Notes: generated by a model not told the origin, from the sequence alone. A stretch of 64,000 nucleotides of DNA from Zygnema cylindricum (GCA_037447655.1 JBBHKE010002613.1:1-64000), one strand, 5' to 3'. Numbered from the stretch's first letter, positions 1-12,170 are shown. Translations and numbers: made by a program.

Positions 1-318
1 AAAAATTCGACGTCACGCCAAAATGTTGTGTTATCAATACCGGTAGAGTAACATACAACTATCGTACTTTATTTTTTTGCGCGTGCGATCCCGACACATC
101 ACGCCATGTTGTCATGTTATCAAAATCTGTACACTACTGTGATTTCATTGTTGGCGTCACGTACGATGTGTCGTGTTATCAATACCGGTACAGTAACTTA
201 CAGTATCGTACTTTTAATTTTGGCGCGTGCGATCCCGTAACATCACACTACGTTGTCGTGTTCTCACTATTCGTACACTACCGTAATTTTCGTGTTGGCG
301 TTACGTACAATGTTAGTA
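1..318. repeat. Tandem repeat, about 145-bp unit
   Basis: Two nearly full imperfect copies plus part of a third. The block beginning gtgttatcaataccggta at 28 recurs at 173, and both copies continue into the same 'gcgcgtgcgatcccg' segment and a 'gttggcgt(c/t)acgtac' segment. The first 27 bases match the end of a preceding unit. No coding potential is seen. It could be the edge of a satellite array running out of the window. Confidence 0.7.
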
Positions 319-2790
319 CATGGTAAGCCCTGTACTATCGCATTGTACATGGTATTGTACCATATTGTACCCAAAATTGCTAATGATTGGTTTGAAAAAA
401 GTAACGGCTAAAGGTGAAGTTCTATCAGACAAAAAACGGGGTAGTTTACAAAAATCCGAGAATATTCGTACCAGACCGTACCGCCTATTTTGTTTTTATA
501 CGAGAAACAAAATTACAAAGAATCTTGTCGATACTCCCCGAAGGTCTAGGAGGTAACACTGACCGTCGGATGTTCATCTCGAGGCGTTCGCTTCATTTTT
601 CTCTGCAACTGTCAACCCACCTCGAGGAGGTCGGTTGGCAAATACAGAAAAATAAAACTTGTGACACGTTGGACGATTAAGCTACGTGTCATGAAGTAAA
701 ACCAACAAAAAATCTAAAGATTTGTACATGACACGCGTATTCCAGAATACAACCGAAAATTATAACGAAATATCGTAACATTCATTCGTCATGCTATTTT
801 CGATAACTTTTGTTCGTCTCACTATTTCTCTCAAAGGACTTTCGTTATGCTTGAAAACAGAAACCTTAAAAAATGAGCTGGCGTACAGGCTAGCGTCTGC
901 AAAAAAGTATAATAGTTATCTCGTATGATTACTTCGTACGCAAGTACATGGTACGTAAATGAAGATTGAAAGTTAAGTTTGTCAATGCTAAAAATCTGAA
1001 GGATATTCACTATTGGATCGTAGCTTGCGTGGCGCCAGCCAATTTAGAACACATGGTTTACGGACTCTACGTGATGGAACATCGACTAAATCGACCTGGT
1101 TTGTAAAGTTGGCCTCACGGATAAAAAAACGTCTGATGGAACTTTACCCTAAAGCAAACTTACCAAAAAATGAGAAACAATTAACGTTTTAGGGTAAGGT
1201 TCCATTAGGGGAAAAATGTCGTTGTTTACTGAAAGCCGTACTGTTTTGTACAGTGTCGTAGCAAAAAAACTAAAATGTTAGAAAAACAAGCCTTATAAAT
1301 GAGGGATTTGATTCTCCACGTTTATAGGCGTAAACGTGGACCGTCGGATGCATAATCGGATACGCCATTGTCTGAGACTTCCAGTTCAGATCAAGTGACC
1401 AGAAGTAAGTCAATTCTAAGCGCTTGAACGAATAGCACCGTGCCTCGTAGAAAAGTGAACAAATATCCACAACGACCGTGCGACTAGGTGGGTACACCTC
1501 GCATATGGCATGTGCCTTCCGCCACGGATGATGCGAGGCCTCCAAAAGCCGCAAGAAAATCTTTGACGGAGGATATTGTTTCACTCTTCTATTGCCATCC
1601 ACTAACCATTCTGACATTTTCATACACTTTTACAAATCTTAAGTTCCGTACGCCCGTACAGATTTTATAGCATACGTCGTCTGAGTCACTTTTTACCTTT
1701 GCTGGTACAAATATGTGGTCACAATTTGCTGTTAGGGATTCTTTAAAGATTACCAGAATCGTATTCATATATTAGGTGGATAAATCAATATTTGCCACGC
1801 AAAAAAAATGTCGGTTACTGACCTCCACACAATGGAACGACGGTTTCAGCAAACGAATTTTTGACGTTTTCTAAGACCGCCTAATGGAACAACACTCTTA
1901 CATAACAGTCGACATTATTAAACGTCGCGACTGTTAAATTTCAATCCGACGGCAAAAATAAATCATTGTATACAATTTATGAACCCAATGCAAAATAATA
2001 ATAAAGTATGTAACACGGAAATATGTTGATACGACAGAAACAAATGAGGCATGAACCAAAATTACACCGTACAAATCCGCTAATAAATGTAGTTGAAACG
2101 ACACTTTGTCAATTATAGTCAACAGTCAATTGAAACAAAATAAATGTATGATAAATGAAAACCATATGGGGGCACAATCGTCCATTGAAACGACACAAAG
2201 AAATAAAACGACAGACTAAATCATATCATGCGATAAAAGTTAACATCTGATTAATATACTTCATGAAAAAGACAAAATTTTACGCTAAATACTCGTATGT
2301 TACGGGTTTATTAATTTTTTGCTATTAAAATCCATGGCGGAAAGGTTCATGTATGAAGAAGAAGATGACGAAGCCAAGTGGATGGTTTAATTCGCGTTTC
2401 GTTCATGTTTGGGGTTTGATTAAGCGTTAAAGTTTCACATTATTTTGAGTGTTCGATCTCAATCTAATGAACGATATGAATGAATGGACTGAATATAAAA
2501 TGTAGTATTAAATACTTTAATGTTAAACCTGGATTCATATTAAACCATCAGCATTATTCAACCATTATTTGTTTAAATATAATACTTATGGTTTTGGTTT
2601 ATTTTATATTAAGGTGTTGCATATATATATATTTTTTTTATTTTTTTATCAATACATAATATTACAAAAGAAGAAAACAAAAAAAGGACAAACAAAATAA
2701 ATAACCATAATACAACCTGGATCGCATAACAAAAACAAAAGAAACAAATGTAAACATAAAAAAGAAACTAATAAGAAAAAATAAAAAAAC
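319..2790. other. No recognisable gene
   Basis: Only short open frames with no protein-like composition. AT content rises to the right and from about 2580 the DNA is A/T-run rich. No LTR termini, zinc knuckles or polymerase motifs were found on either strand. Confidence 0.5.
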
Positions 2791-2804
2791 ATCAGACTTA
2801 ACTA

Positions 2805-3345
2805 GGATTCAACCAACTTAGTCTAAAGACCCAAAAGGTTGAAACAACACCATTATCAGCACGATGGTTGATTAACAATACAAACACGTATTTTCTTTTA
2901 TATTTTTTTGATAGTTAAAATATGTTGATTAATTCAAGTACTTTTTTTTGTTTTTGATAAACAACTTAGTCGAAGACCCAGATGGTTCCATAAACATCAT
3001 TATCAGCTCAAAGGCTGACTAACAATAGAATCACTTAATATTTATTAACTTTCATTGTTTATTATAGTAGATTGATTACTTTGAGTACTTTGCTTTTATT
3101 TTTCTTTTTTTGTGATCAACAAACTTAGTCATAAGACTTAGAAGGTTGCATAAATATCACTATAAGATCGGAGGCTGACCAACGTTACAAACACTTATTT
3201 TCATTCATAAAATTTGTTTGTTAGATTATATTGTTACTTTCAATAATTTTTTTTTTTGTTTTTTCGATCAACCAACACAGTCTAAAGACCAAAAAAGTTG
3301 TTGAACATCATTATCAGTCCAAAGGCTGACCAACATTACCAACAT
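2805..3345. repeat. Degenerate tandem repeat, about 153-bp unit, four copies
   Basis: A block reading roughly 'caacttagtcnaagaccc..aggttg' followed by 'catcattatcag..aaaggctgac(c/t)aacattac' recurs near 2812, 2966, 3121 and 3272, with T-rich spacers between. The spacing is about 151-155 bp. The unit is AT-rich and non-coding. A weaker partial copy may continue to about 3600. Confidence 0.7.
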
Positions 3346-3449
3346 TGGTATATATATATATTTTTTAAACACAACACAAATTCATTGACTACTTTGTTTC
3401 AGTGATTCTTGATTACTTTGTTTTTTTTTATGTGATCAACATTACAGAC

Positions 3450-3471
3450 ATTATTATTATTATTATTATTT
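3450..3471. repeat. (TTA)n microsatellite
   Basis: About seven uninterrupted TTA units within the AT-rich tail of the 153-bp repeat region. Confidence 0.9.
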
Positions 3472-3927
3472 TTGAAATACAATACAAATACTTTTAATAC
3501 TTTGTTTTGATGATACTTTGATTACTTTGTTTTTTTTATGATGTTACTTGCAAGTAAGCAAGTATTACAAATATTTTTGTTTATGTGGAAAAACATGACA
3601 AATACTTTGTTTCGTACAACCTAAAAAATTTTAATGACTAAAAAAATTTATAGAACCCTAAATTTGGTTTTAATCAAACCCTTAAAAACCTTTAATCACG
3701 TAATAATAATGTGCTAATTGTTGTTCCTCGACCACTGGAGCAGGTGAAGCAGGAGTAGTAGTAGTAGAAGCAGACATAATTCACTCACAAAAGCTTACCA
3801 AGAATCCTTCCAAACAACTGTGTTCTACAGCTCACCAAATCTGACACAAAAGTCCAAAGTGCTTCAAACTATACCACATTATAAAATATCACAAATAATG
3901 ACAACTCCCAATGTTTCGCCCAATTGA

Positions 3928-5165
3928 TCAAACAAAATCCAAGATATGTGACTTTCCACCGTTCTTTATTTGATTTTCATAAGTGAAATCAGGGTCTTTG
4001 ATGTGGCACCAATGGACATAATGTCCTTTTTGGTGGCAGTGAGTGCAAGTGGCCACCTTGTCAAGACACATGCAGGCATCGTGCTCGGTTTTCCCACATC
4101 GTAAACACATTCAGTTTCCGGGACTAACAGGTGGAGTTCCCATGGTTGGAGTCTTCAGAGGCCTATAACGAAGCCATGGGTTTTAACGTGGAGGAGGAGA
4201 TGGATTGGCCGGTTCCCTGTGAGGAGGTTTGGACCGCACATGGGGGTCCCACCACGATGTCTGGATCGCATACTCTATCGCGTATTGAGCCGCTTGCATA
4301 AAGGTGATTTTAAGTCCATACATCAGGTTGAGGTGGTTTTGGATAAACCTGTTTGATGGAATCAGTAACTGTCCCACAAATTTCTGGACTGCCTCCGCAT
4401 CGGACATGAGGTCTAATAATGCCTCCCGTAGAGTTTCCATCCGAGCTCGCAAGGCAGGGGCAGTTTCACCTGGCCTACGCTTGAAGTTTATCAACTCTTT
4501 CATCTAATCCGGATTTTGCATCTGGTACTCCTCTAGAGGATGTCAAACATGACGAAGAGAGGGTCCCGTAAAGAAATGGTTCCCCCCGCTCTAGCAAGGA
4601 CAGCCGCTAGGGCAGCCACTATATACTAGCGAGGGACCTCGGAGATAGCTGGATACATCTCTTCCCCATTACCATCTAATACCGCAGGTCTCATAACCTG
4701 ATATGGGATATCCACCTGGCCGCGGACTTCTGGTAAACCCGCAAAGGGAGCCACGTACTCCGTCATCGTAAGAACATCCTCGTACTTGCGAGTGTAGAGA
4801 GTGAGGGCCGTACCACGCAGGTATCGACTGAGAAGGGAAAAGGCGACACGAAGGTACAACCTATTTTGATATCTAAAGGCTAGATCCCGCATTTCCGTGT
4901 CGTATAACATCCGGAAATGCGATAAGGACATAATATCTTTTAATCCAGAAAAGCACAATTGCATCTTACCCATGGATCCCTCTGAAAAGGAAGCCATGTC
5001 GTAAAGAGGAGGATGCGCCGGTTGTGCCAAAGCTGGGCTGGCAAAGAACCTACGAGTGTGAGGAGTTGGAAAGGTTTCCTGCAGAAAGTCTTCTTCAGTC
5101 CCCTCTAGGTATGACCTATATGAAACCGAGGACAATGATGTCGTAGATGTCAAACCAGAAAGCAC
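3928..5165 (-). pseudogene. Retrotransposon gag-like gene, decayed, with two CCHC zinc knuckles
   Basis: Three successive open stretches on the minus strand read as one broken Gag: 5165-4626, 4503-4183 and 4110-3928. The first holds a helical capsid-like segment (FSLLSRYLRGTALTLYTRKY). The second continues it (RRPGETAPALRARMETL). The third has two zinc knuckles of spacing CX2CX4HX4C, CLRCGKTEHDACMC and CTHCHQKGHYVHWC, which bind template RNA in Gag proteins. The organisation is closer to Ty3/Gypsy Gag than to the copia Gags elsewhere here, but no protease or polymerase follows. In-frame stops and frame changes separate the pieces, so it is dead. Lineage assignment is inference. Confidence 0.6.
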
Positions 5166-6244
5166 TAACGACGATCTGCGATCCGCAATCGGATCGGATG
5201 TGGTAAACGATTCGGGAACTGCGGAGGACGATAAAATTTACCACCTCGGGTAGACCTAGATAGATAACGAAGGTTATCCCAATCCATGGGCATAAACCAA
5301 GGGGAAAACCCTGACTACAATAATGAAATGTTTCGCACGACCTAATCGAGATGCAACACGTGTCAAACCAATCCACTCGTCTAGTCAACACACTCAGTCA
5401 CTATCAAGACCCTATGGTCATATCTAGCAAGAAGCTGGTTTACCAAAACCTCTACCCTGCAAACAGTTGGCAAGGCCAAAGGGCCAGATCTATAAAAAAA
5501 AAAAACTGCTATCCAAGCACCCTTGGGTACAGATCTAAAACAACACAGCCAGGATAAGGTCTACACAGTGCCACCCACGACAATATCTAGCAATAAATCC
5601 CACTCCACATAGTCACACGAAAATCCAAAGCCACTTAGTGCCAGATAGCATTCAAGGAAAGTAGGAAAATGCAAATGCTCAATAAGAAAGGTTCACGATG
5701 GAACGACTCTACATCGATCCCCTACACGAGTGTCCACACTAAATTAAAACGCTCTTGCACTCGCGAGGCATTGACTACTTACAAACACCTTTAGTACTTT
5801 GGTGAGCACTAAGGGTGAACCGAACTTGTTCGAAGTAAGTTGGGTTATGTAGAGCTCCTTGGGATAAAATTCGCTCCACGAAATTCGCTCCGAGCAGCGT
5901 GTCCAAAATAACCCTCCGCGAGACCCTTTAGACCGTGAAGATGTACGCCGTGGAATGTTAGGGGACCAATAGAAGGGAAAAAAGAAAGCGTTTGGTTGAG
6001 GAAAAATAACCAATAAGAAACACAAATGTGATAGATAGGAAAAGTGTGTTAGGATAAAGTCTGAGGCGGCCCAAACTCTAGATATATGCCAAACTTGTGA
6101 CCACAACAATCCAAAGCTAGCAGCATACCCTAATTCCACTTGAAAAATCCTAATTCCAACGCTAAACCGTAATTCTAGACGTCCAAAACTCCAAATCTGC
6201 GGCCAAGGAATAGAAGGACACTGACTTAAGGACTAGAATAAAAA
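5166..6244. other. No recognisable gene
   Basis: Open frames here (for example minus strand 5744-6139) have no motif I recognise and look like chance frames. No LTR ends seen. Confidence 0.4.
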
Positions 6245-6248
6245 AAAA

Positions 6249-6350
6249 TGAACCCTAAATCTGTTGCAACCCTAATTTTGCAGCCAAAACCCTAATTCTG
6301 CAGCCAATCCCTAATTCTGCATATTTACCCTAATTCTACAGATTAACCCT
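6249..6350. repeat. Short tandem repeat with interspersed CCCTAA
   Basis: Five to six irregular units of about 20-25 bp of the form aaccctaattctgcagcc. Each carries the plant telomere-like hexamer CCCTAA once rather than as a pure array, so this is a minisatellite with telomere-like cores, not a telomere tract. Confidence 0.65.
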
Positions 6351-7460
6351 AAATTTAGGTTTAACACTAAAGCCAAGAAATAAAGTGGCAGCAGAATAGG
6401 TTACGAATATTGAAAGAAAGAAATAGCAAAAAACAAAAACAAAATGTTTTTTTTTATATAAAATAAAATTTATATTTTTAATAGATTTAGTTTTTCGGAC
6501 AAGAATACTAAGACGCAAGGTAGCCACTAGGCTCTTGGGTCTTCAACGTACTCTTTACAAGAGTAATCTCATAGGAAATCAATGAAGCGAAATAAACACT
6601 TTCCAATTAAACCAAGAAATTCGGATTCTGTAAAATAAAACACTTTTACAAGACAACCGAAATGCCACACAAAAAAACACACTCAAACAAACTATCCAGC
6701 CGTCCGGAGAACGGCGAAGCCCAATAAAAGATGCCACACCTCAAACCTCCACTCCAATAATTGCCATAAAGTCAATTTTGGAAGGAAACCTTTTGGACTT
6801 GGTCGAAGCCGTGTGGAATAAAAACGAGGCAGAACACAAGGAGAGAAAAATCCATACGTTAACTAGCATCTATCGCTAGCTAACAAAAAGAAAAGGAAAT
6901 AGTGGGCAATCAATGGCAAGGAGAAAGCAAGAAAACAGCTCCGCCGCCAAGAGAATATTCTTGTCCGAAAACTAAATTCTCTAAGTCTGAGAATTAGTCT
7001 AAGTAAGACTAAGCTAAGCCTAGCGCAAAACTAGCCTACGTCTAGTCTACTTTACATGAATGAAACTACTTAGGATGTAGGCCAATAGGCAGCCAACATC
7101 GTTTGCCGTACGTTTAACAAAATCCACAATCCAATGGTAAAAACCTTCCCTATCTAAGGGTGTGCGTGAACCTACGTGGGTTCACGACTTAAATGAGCAC
7201 CAATGAGAAAGCGCCAAAGAAACGTCCATCGTACATGTCATTGGTACGTTGGGAAAGTCCACTTGAATTGAAAAAGTACGAACTAAAGCGAAGGTACAGG
7301 TGAAATCGAAAGTACATAGAAAACGCAAGGTACAAATGAAATCCACGATTGTACTTCAAATTTGCGTACCTACGAAATAAAACGAATCAAATGTATGCAC
7401 GAAATTAGTACATATTCAATTAGACGTGTACGCAAATCCAAATAACTGAATCGGCGCGAA
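6351..7460. other. No recognisable gene
   Basis: A-rich non-coding DNA. Between about 7260 and 7440 there are loose 18-20-bp periodic motifs built on 'aaggtac..gaaat' that lead into the regular 20-bp minisatellite to the right. Confidence 0.4.
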
Positions 7461-7620
7461 ATCGCAAGTGCGAATGAAACTCATACATGCGTGCCAAAAT
7501 ATCGTGCGTGCGTGCATGATATCGTGCGCGCGCATCGAATATCGCGCGCGCGTGGACAATATTATGTGTGCGTGCGAAATATCGTGCGCGCATGCAAAAC
7601 ATCGTGCCCGCGTGCATCCG
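7461..7620. repeat. 20-bp minisatellite, eight units, alternating purine-pyrimidine
   Basis: Eight consecutive blocks of exactly 20 bp, of which six (7501-7620) are clear variants of atcgtgcgcgcgcatgaaat. The CGCGCG and GTGCGTGCGTGC cores are alternating purine-pyrimidine, a composition able to adopt Z-DNA. It lies just past the end of the gag fragment on its right. Confidence 0.8.
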
Positions 7621-7639
7621 ATACCATGCGACATGACAA

Positions 7640-8824
7640 TTTCTTTCCACTCTCACTTTCTAAATTTATTCCCAGTGGAATTTCTGTGTACTTTTCTCTC
7701 TTCTCCATTCTACCGATGTGAAGAAGCTCTAAGATTTCTTCATCCTCTTTTTCCTCTTCCCTTTCTTCCTCCTCATCCACTCTCCAACTTCTAAGTTCTT
7801 CCAAACAAGGACACTCCTCCATATTGTGACCCGGTTCTCTACAAAAGAAGCAAACCTATTTTTCCAAAGTTCCCATATCTTTTCGTCTCCCTCTCTTTCC
7901 ACCAAAGTTCGGATAAGGTTTACTTTTGTCTTTTTTCCTCTCATCACGCTTCCTCTCGTCACCATCGTTCCTCACATTACGCTTTCGCCAGTCACCACTA
8001 GCTTTAAAAGTAGTCACCCTGTCACTTCCCCTACGATGCTCCTAAGTGTTTTCCCTCACAAGAATTATCCCCATGATAATGCACCAAGTCCATGAGGAGC
8101 CATCCATTCCCTGCATACGGTAAATGATGTATTCGTACTCATCTGGGAGTTTGATGATTAGTGTATTAATCTTTCTCTCCTTAGATTCTATATATCCCTT
8201 ACTAGCAAACTCAACATATAATGTAGCAATATCATTGCAAATCTCTATCATGCTACCGTCTTTATAAACATAGGCCTCTATTCCTTATTTTTCTTACTGC
8301 TGCCTCTATATAGTGTTATTCTTATAAATCTAAATTAGTGCTTCCTATATCTTTGAAGACTTTATTAAATTTATAAGAGTGATAGCTATGGATTTAGACA
8401 TGTTTCTAAGTATGAGATGCTTTGCTATAGTGTTTTCGTATTCCCATATTTTTCTGTCATTTTCTTCAGTTTTTGGCTCACTTATAACCCCTACAAGTGG
8501 AACCGTAGCCGGGAGCCTAGCTCCCATCACTATCAGTGTTCTTTTATCCTTCTCCTCTATTTCCCCTTCCACGGCAAGGTTTTTCCCTTCACCTTCCATT
8601 CCATCTGAACTGCCGTTGGTATTCTGGGCAGCCCCAGATGATTCTCCAAAGTGAGCTCCTCGAAAGCCAAGTGGCGGACATCTCACTTCTCTTGAAACAA
8701 TTCCCCATAAGTGCTTTTCGAAAAGCAATCCCTCCATCGTAAACTCCCAATAAGTGAAGCTTGTTCCATCAAACACAGACACCCTAGATGGTGGGCCCAT
8801 AACTTGTAATTCTACAAGGTCCAT
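7640..8824 (-). pseudogene. gag: Copia gag fragment (main family)
   Basis: Gag (structural capsid protein) of a Ty1/copia element, minus strand. It starts at an ATG at 8824 inside the LTR and continues through the primer-binding site as LQVMGPPS, then FDGTSFTYWEF, the N-terminal motif of copia Gag (UBN2/Retrotran_gag_2 family). The middle is at 8251-8042 (CNDIATLYVEF, KINTLIIKLPDEYE). A CCHC knuckle, CFFCREPGHNMEEC, lies at about 7857-7815 and an acidic Glu-rich tail runs to about 7640. Stops and frame changes break it near 8250-8345, 8040 and 7860. Protease and pol are absent: a minisatellite follows. Confidence 0.8.
8790..8804 (-). other. Primer-binding site, half initiator tRNA-Met
   Basis: Minus strand AGTTATGGGCCCACC directly after the LTR end. 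It is complementary to the anticodon arm of plant initiator tRNA-Met apart from the first base. Confidence 0.8.
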
Positions 8825-9419
8825 TCCCCCCATAGAGTTCATAGGTCCAAGGAAGCTAATCTAGATAGTGCCGACTCTAAGTTTATATAAACCCAAATTA
8901 TTTACCCCTTGACAATCAGAACCCAATTAGAGCTTCAACCCTGTGAAATAAGACTTTATGTGTGCTCAATTCCACCACAGAATGCAAAGTTAGAACATGA
9001 GATTTGGACACATTCACCCAATTTGACTTTCCCTTATAAATGTAGCCACCGTGAAAATAAATAAATGTGACCGACTACACCCCAATGTAGCCTAGACTCC
9101 CCTTAGTCCGCAGCAATAAGAATCACTGAAAACAGTTATCTAAATTGATTGTTATGGCTGGCCATAGTTTGCCTTTTATACCAGATGCTCTCTAAGAGAG
9201 GCGGCTACCTACCCAAAATATTCTAAGTCCTAAACCCCTCTCTAAACCCTCTAATACCGAGGTAGTGACCAATCACAAAACTGTAGCGTACATAAAGTAC
9301 AGATGCCGGTGTACTTTCTGTACAGACATTGTACGACGTCGCTATTATGCGACATTTATCACATCCGTATTTGTTGTCTTCCATTCTGGAGATTCAGTAA
9401 AACCGTATGATGTTGCCAC
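8805..9419 (-). repeat. 5' LTR, U5/R side, truncated
   Basis: LTR of the gag fragment to its left, read on the minus strand. It ends ..GAATTACA at 8805 next to the PBS. It holds the TATAAAA box near 9175-9181 (minus strand) and the conserved cagtgattcttnttgc leader motif. Its U3 half is missing because another LTR begins at 9420. Confidence 0.75.
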
Positions 9420-10198
9420 TGTTGAAATAAATAGTTTTTGTATTTTCTTGGTCTTAATATATTAGCGGAAAAAGAAACATGCAGGCAGCCTGCCTTCATC
9501 TCTTCTCTCTTACCCCCATACTTGTTGTCGTCATTGAAGGAGAGAGAGAGAGAGTGATAGAGTCATGGCTGCCTCCACTCTATATACAGGGTTAGAGAGT
9601 GACCTTAAGTAACTCTCTACAAAAAGGTTGAGTCCAGTAGGACTCGAACCCCCAACCGGTAGAGCGTGGCGTAGCCATCCGCTCTAACCAGTCTGTGGTA
9701 GAAGATCGCTAGAGTATATAGGGTGTGATTAATGTTTTAAAGTGTGTTACGTCACCTAATCCAATTAACGAAAATGTAATTGTAACATCATAGAACAGGT
9801 CAAATTCAGTGCGGACTGCATCCTGCACGAAACAAATGAATCTGACATTTGTTTCGACGGTCGATATTTAATGCCGGTTCGCATACAACAGCATACGTCT
9901 TCGCCGAGATCACGAAAAGGTCACTTTTGCGTTTTGTGACGTAGCATGACTTGGAGCCACGTGGAGAGATAACATTCAGTTGCGGGAATTCCAAAGAACG
10001 TACGGACGAGCGAAAAGTGGGCACGCGTCCGCTTAATAGCCTTGTCGTAGATTGGCCGTACAAAAGGTACACCGGCAGTACTACTTTTTGGTACAGTACA
10101 ATAATCTGATTAGTCTGTACTTCAATAGATAGAAGTTATTAGAGGAAATCAAGACTTAGAAAATTTTGGTAGGCAGTGACCTCTCCCTTTGAGAGTTT
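9420..10198 (+). repeat. LTR, plus orientation, 3' end missing
   Basis: Begins TGTTGAAATAAATAG like the LTR at 12151-13147 (opposite strand). It contains the antisense tRNA-like domain, the GTAC cluster near 10040-10120 and the start of the TATA region, then stops at 'ctttgagagttt' where a minus-strand LTR begins. No target-site duplication could be assigned. Confidence 0.75.
9629..9694 (-). other. tRNA-like domain in LTR (antisense)
   Basis: Minus-strand sequence has GGTTAGAGC (D-loop/stem-like) and, 36 bp on, GGTTCGAGTCC (9650-9640), an exact match to the pol III B-box consensus GGTTCGANTCC. It is antisense to its LTR. Confidence 0.6.
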
Positions 10199-11264
10199 TG
10201 AAACTCTGAGACCTCCATGAGTCCTCAGAGTGGACAGCTTCCAAGAAGCCTCTAGGATAACCCTGACCCCTTTGTGTTTCAGCAAAAATAACTGCCACCT
10301 TGACAGACAAAAACTCTAACCAACTTCAACCTTGTGAAGGTAAGACTCCCCTGAGTCGATAGCAAAAAGAATCTTTGAATTTGCTCCTTTGAGTCGTTAG
10401 TTATGGAGGGTCAAAGTTGACCTTTAGTACAGAAGCTCTCTAAAGAGAGGGTCCTATCTCCTAATTTTTTCTAAGTCCTATCTCTCTCACAGACTCTATC
10501 TACTGATGTACGGAGCCAATCAGATTACTCCTCCGTACGTAAAAGTACAGCTGCCGATGTACTTTCTGTACGAACATTGTACGACATGGCCTAAATGTCG
10601 ACACGTGGTATATCCGGATTCGCTCCCTTAATCCTTGGAGATGCCGCGATCCAATGAAATTGTGCCACGTGTCATCCGATGTGGCTATGATAAAATACAG
10701 CCGAAATTCTCTTCCGCGATCTCGGCGTTTAATTTCGGCCGTACGATTAAATTCACATTTAATCGTAGCCGTAATAAATATATGCGCGGTATTTGTTTCG
10801 GTAAAGAAATAAATGCGCAGTATTGGTTTCTTATCCGTACCGTAATCCGTACTTTTACATTTAATGGATCTATGTCTCCTGTAAAACTATTTTAGTTAAA
10901 TGAACTATCCTACGTATAAATGTTTAATTAATATCAATCCCTATAATACGTTACACTATCTCTAGACTTAACGGTTAGAGCTACCAACTACCGACTACTT
11001 ACCGGTCGGCAGGTTCCAGGATCAAATCCTGGAGGTGACACATATATTTTAGTAAACTTATTCTTAATTATAAATAAACTAATATTTATATCTCGTAAAC
11101 CTTTGGATAGCCTAGGTAGCCATGGCTCTAGCTTCCTCTCCAACTTCTCAGTGACTGCGACAAGTTTGAGAGTTGGAGAGATAAGTTAGAGGTAGACTGC
11201 CTCGGCTTCTTTCTTATTTCTATTCAGACCTAGAAAATACTTTAAAAGACCGTTAATTTCTACA
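10199..11264 (-). repeat. LTR, minus orientation
   Basis: Plus-strand ends are TGAAACTCTGAGACC (10199) and TTAATTTCTACA (11264), matching the E1-type LTRs at 18879-19925 and 24273-25318. The terminal hairpin ACTCTGAG/CTCAGAGT (10203-10210 with 10224-10231) is perfect. Flanks agttt and ataaa do not match, so it is not a simple solo LTR: it sits between a truncated LTR and a truncated gag and probably arose by recombination. Confidence 0.8.
10963..11040 (+). other. tRNA-like domain in LTR (antisense)
   Basis: Has GGTTAGAGC and a perfect T-arm-like hairpin: CCAGG (11016-11020), 7-base loop atcaaat, CCTGG (11028-11032). Antisense to its LTR. Confidence 0.6.
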
Positions 11265-12170
11265 ATAAAGTGTCCTGAATTTTTGCAAAAATGACAAAGG
11301 CCTTTTGGGGGCCTTTGTCCTCCAAGCTGATTTCTTTCCCCTTTGTAGGCTTTCTTCGGGCCCTTACCCCATCAATCCCCTCCTATAGCTAGAGCTTGAA
11401 TGCTCTTTCCTCCTCTCCTAATCTCTATGGTGTTTTCCTGAAGAAGTATCATCCAGACCACTGTATTAAACTTCCATGAACTATTAGTCATTTGCTGTAC
11501 TCGATACACTATAGTCTCGTACTCGTTTGGTAACTTCATAATAAGAGTGTTAACTTTCATCTTCATTGAACCTGTCCACCAGGCACTTTCCATCTCTATA
11601 TTCAAACATAAAATATCATTGCAGTAATCTAACATCTTTCCTCCTTTCTAAGTGTAACTCACTAGCTTTTTCTCAGCCAATTGGAGCTCCTGAATAGTAC
11701 CAACTCTATAGATCTCCACCAAACTCACCCAAAACTCCTCAGCCTTGTAAACGTGAAGTTGAGGGGTGGCTAAAGCTTGAGTGAGGTGCCTTAGATTGAA
11801 GTTCTTGGTAGCCATGTTTATGTCTTCCCACATTTGAGTATCATTCTCCACGGTTTTCACGGCCGTCGCTCTCGGTGCCGTGGCAATAGGGGTGTGAGGT
11901 GTCTCCTTCCCTTTCCCTTTTTTTGGACACATTGCTGTCCCCATCATCTGCCTCCTCTGCGAAAGCAGTCGCTGCTGCAGGAAACCTTACTCATTAAAAT
12001 CCTGGTGGAGTTCTCAAAGGTGGACTTTTCACTTGTCCACTGACGATACCCCAGTATCGCTTTTTGCACAAAGCCCCCATCATCATGGCTTCACAATAGA
12101 TGAACCTAAGTCCATTGAAGGTGGGCACCCTAGAGGGTGGGCCCATAACCTGCAATTTTGTTTCCTCCAT
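11265..12170 (-). pseudogene. gag: Copia gag fragment (main family)
   Basis: Minus-strand Gag remnant. The ATG at 12170 lies in the LTR, and the frame runs METKLQVMGPPS-like through the PBS to FNGLRFIY, the copia Gag N-terminal motif. It continues at 11947-11648 (NDTQMWEDINMA, LRHLTQALATPQLHVYKAEE) and 11635-11372 (MLDYCNDI, NTLIMKLPNEYE, RRGGKSIQALA). The last recognisable piece is half a zinc knuckle, CHFCKNSGHFI, cut at 11265 by an LTR. A frame change near 11950-12000 and a TAC-to-TAG stop near 11640 inactivate it. Confidence 0.8.
12136..12150 (-). other. Primer-binding site, half initiator tRNA-Met
   Basis: Minus strand GGTTATGGGCCCACC, a perfect 15-base complement to plant initiator tRNA-Met around the CAU anticodon, directly adjoining the LTR end at 12151. 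Confidence 0.85.

Noticed and set aside
3682-3777. Short minus-strand frame MSASTTTTPASPAPVV, like a gag N-terminus
   Set aside because: Only 31 codons, lies downstream of the gag-like zinc knuckles rather than before them, and is Thr/Pro low complexity.
5744-6139. 131-codon minus-strand open frame
   Set aside because: No recognisable motif, aromatic-rich composition typical of chance frames, no supporting context.
6249-6350. Interstitial telomere
   Set aside because: CCCTAA occurs once per 20-25-bp unit, not as consecutive CCCTAAA repeats.
7461-7620. CRISPR-like array
   Set aside because: Units are contiguous with no unique spacers, and the context is eukaryotic.
7420-7794. Cys/Ala/Arg-rich repetitive open frames over the 20-bp repeat
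   Set aside because: Open frames exist on both strands only because the 20-bp unit happens to lack stops; they are repeat translations, not genes.
9629-9694. Functional tRNA gene on the minus strand
   Set aside because: A B-box and D-loop-like motif are present, but no 7-bp acceptor stem pairs with the 3' side, the D stem's 5' strand is missing and the copy sits inside a repeated LTR. Called tRNA-like only.
10199-11264. Simple solo LTR insertion
   Set aside because: Flanking 5-mers (agttt, ataaa) do not match and the two sides belong to different sequences.
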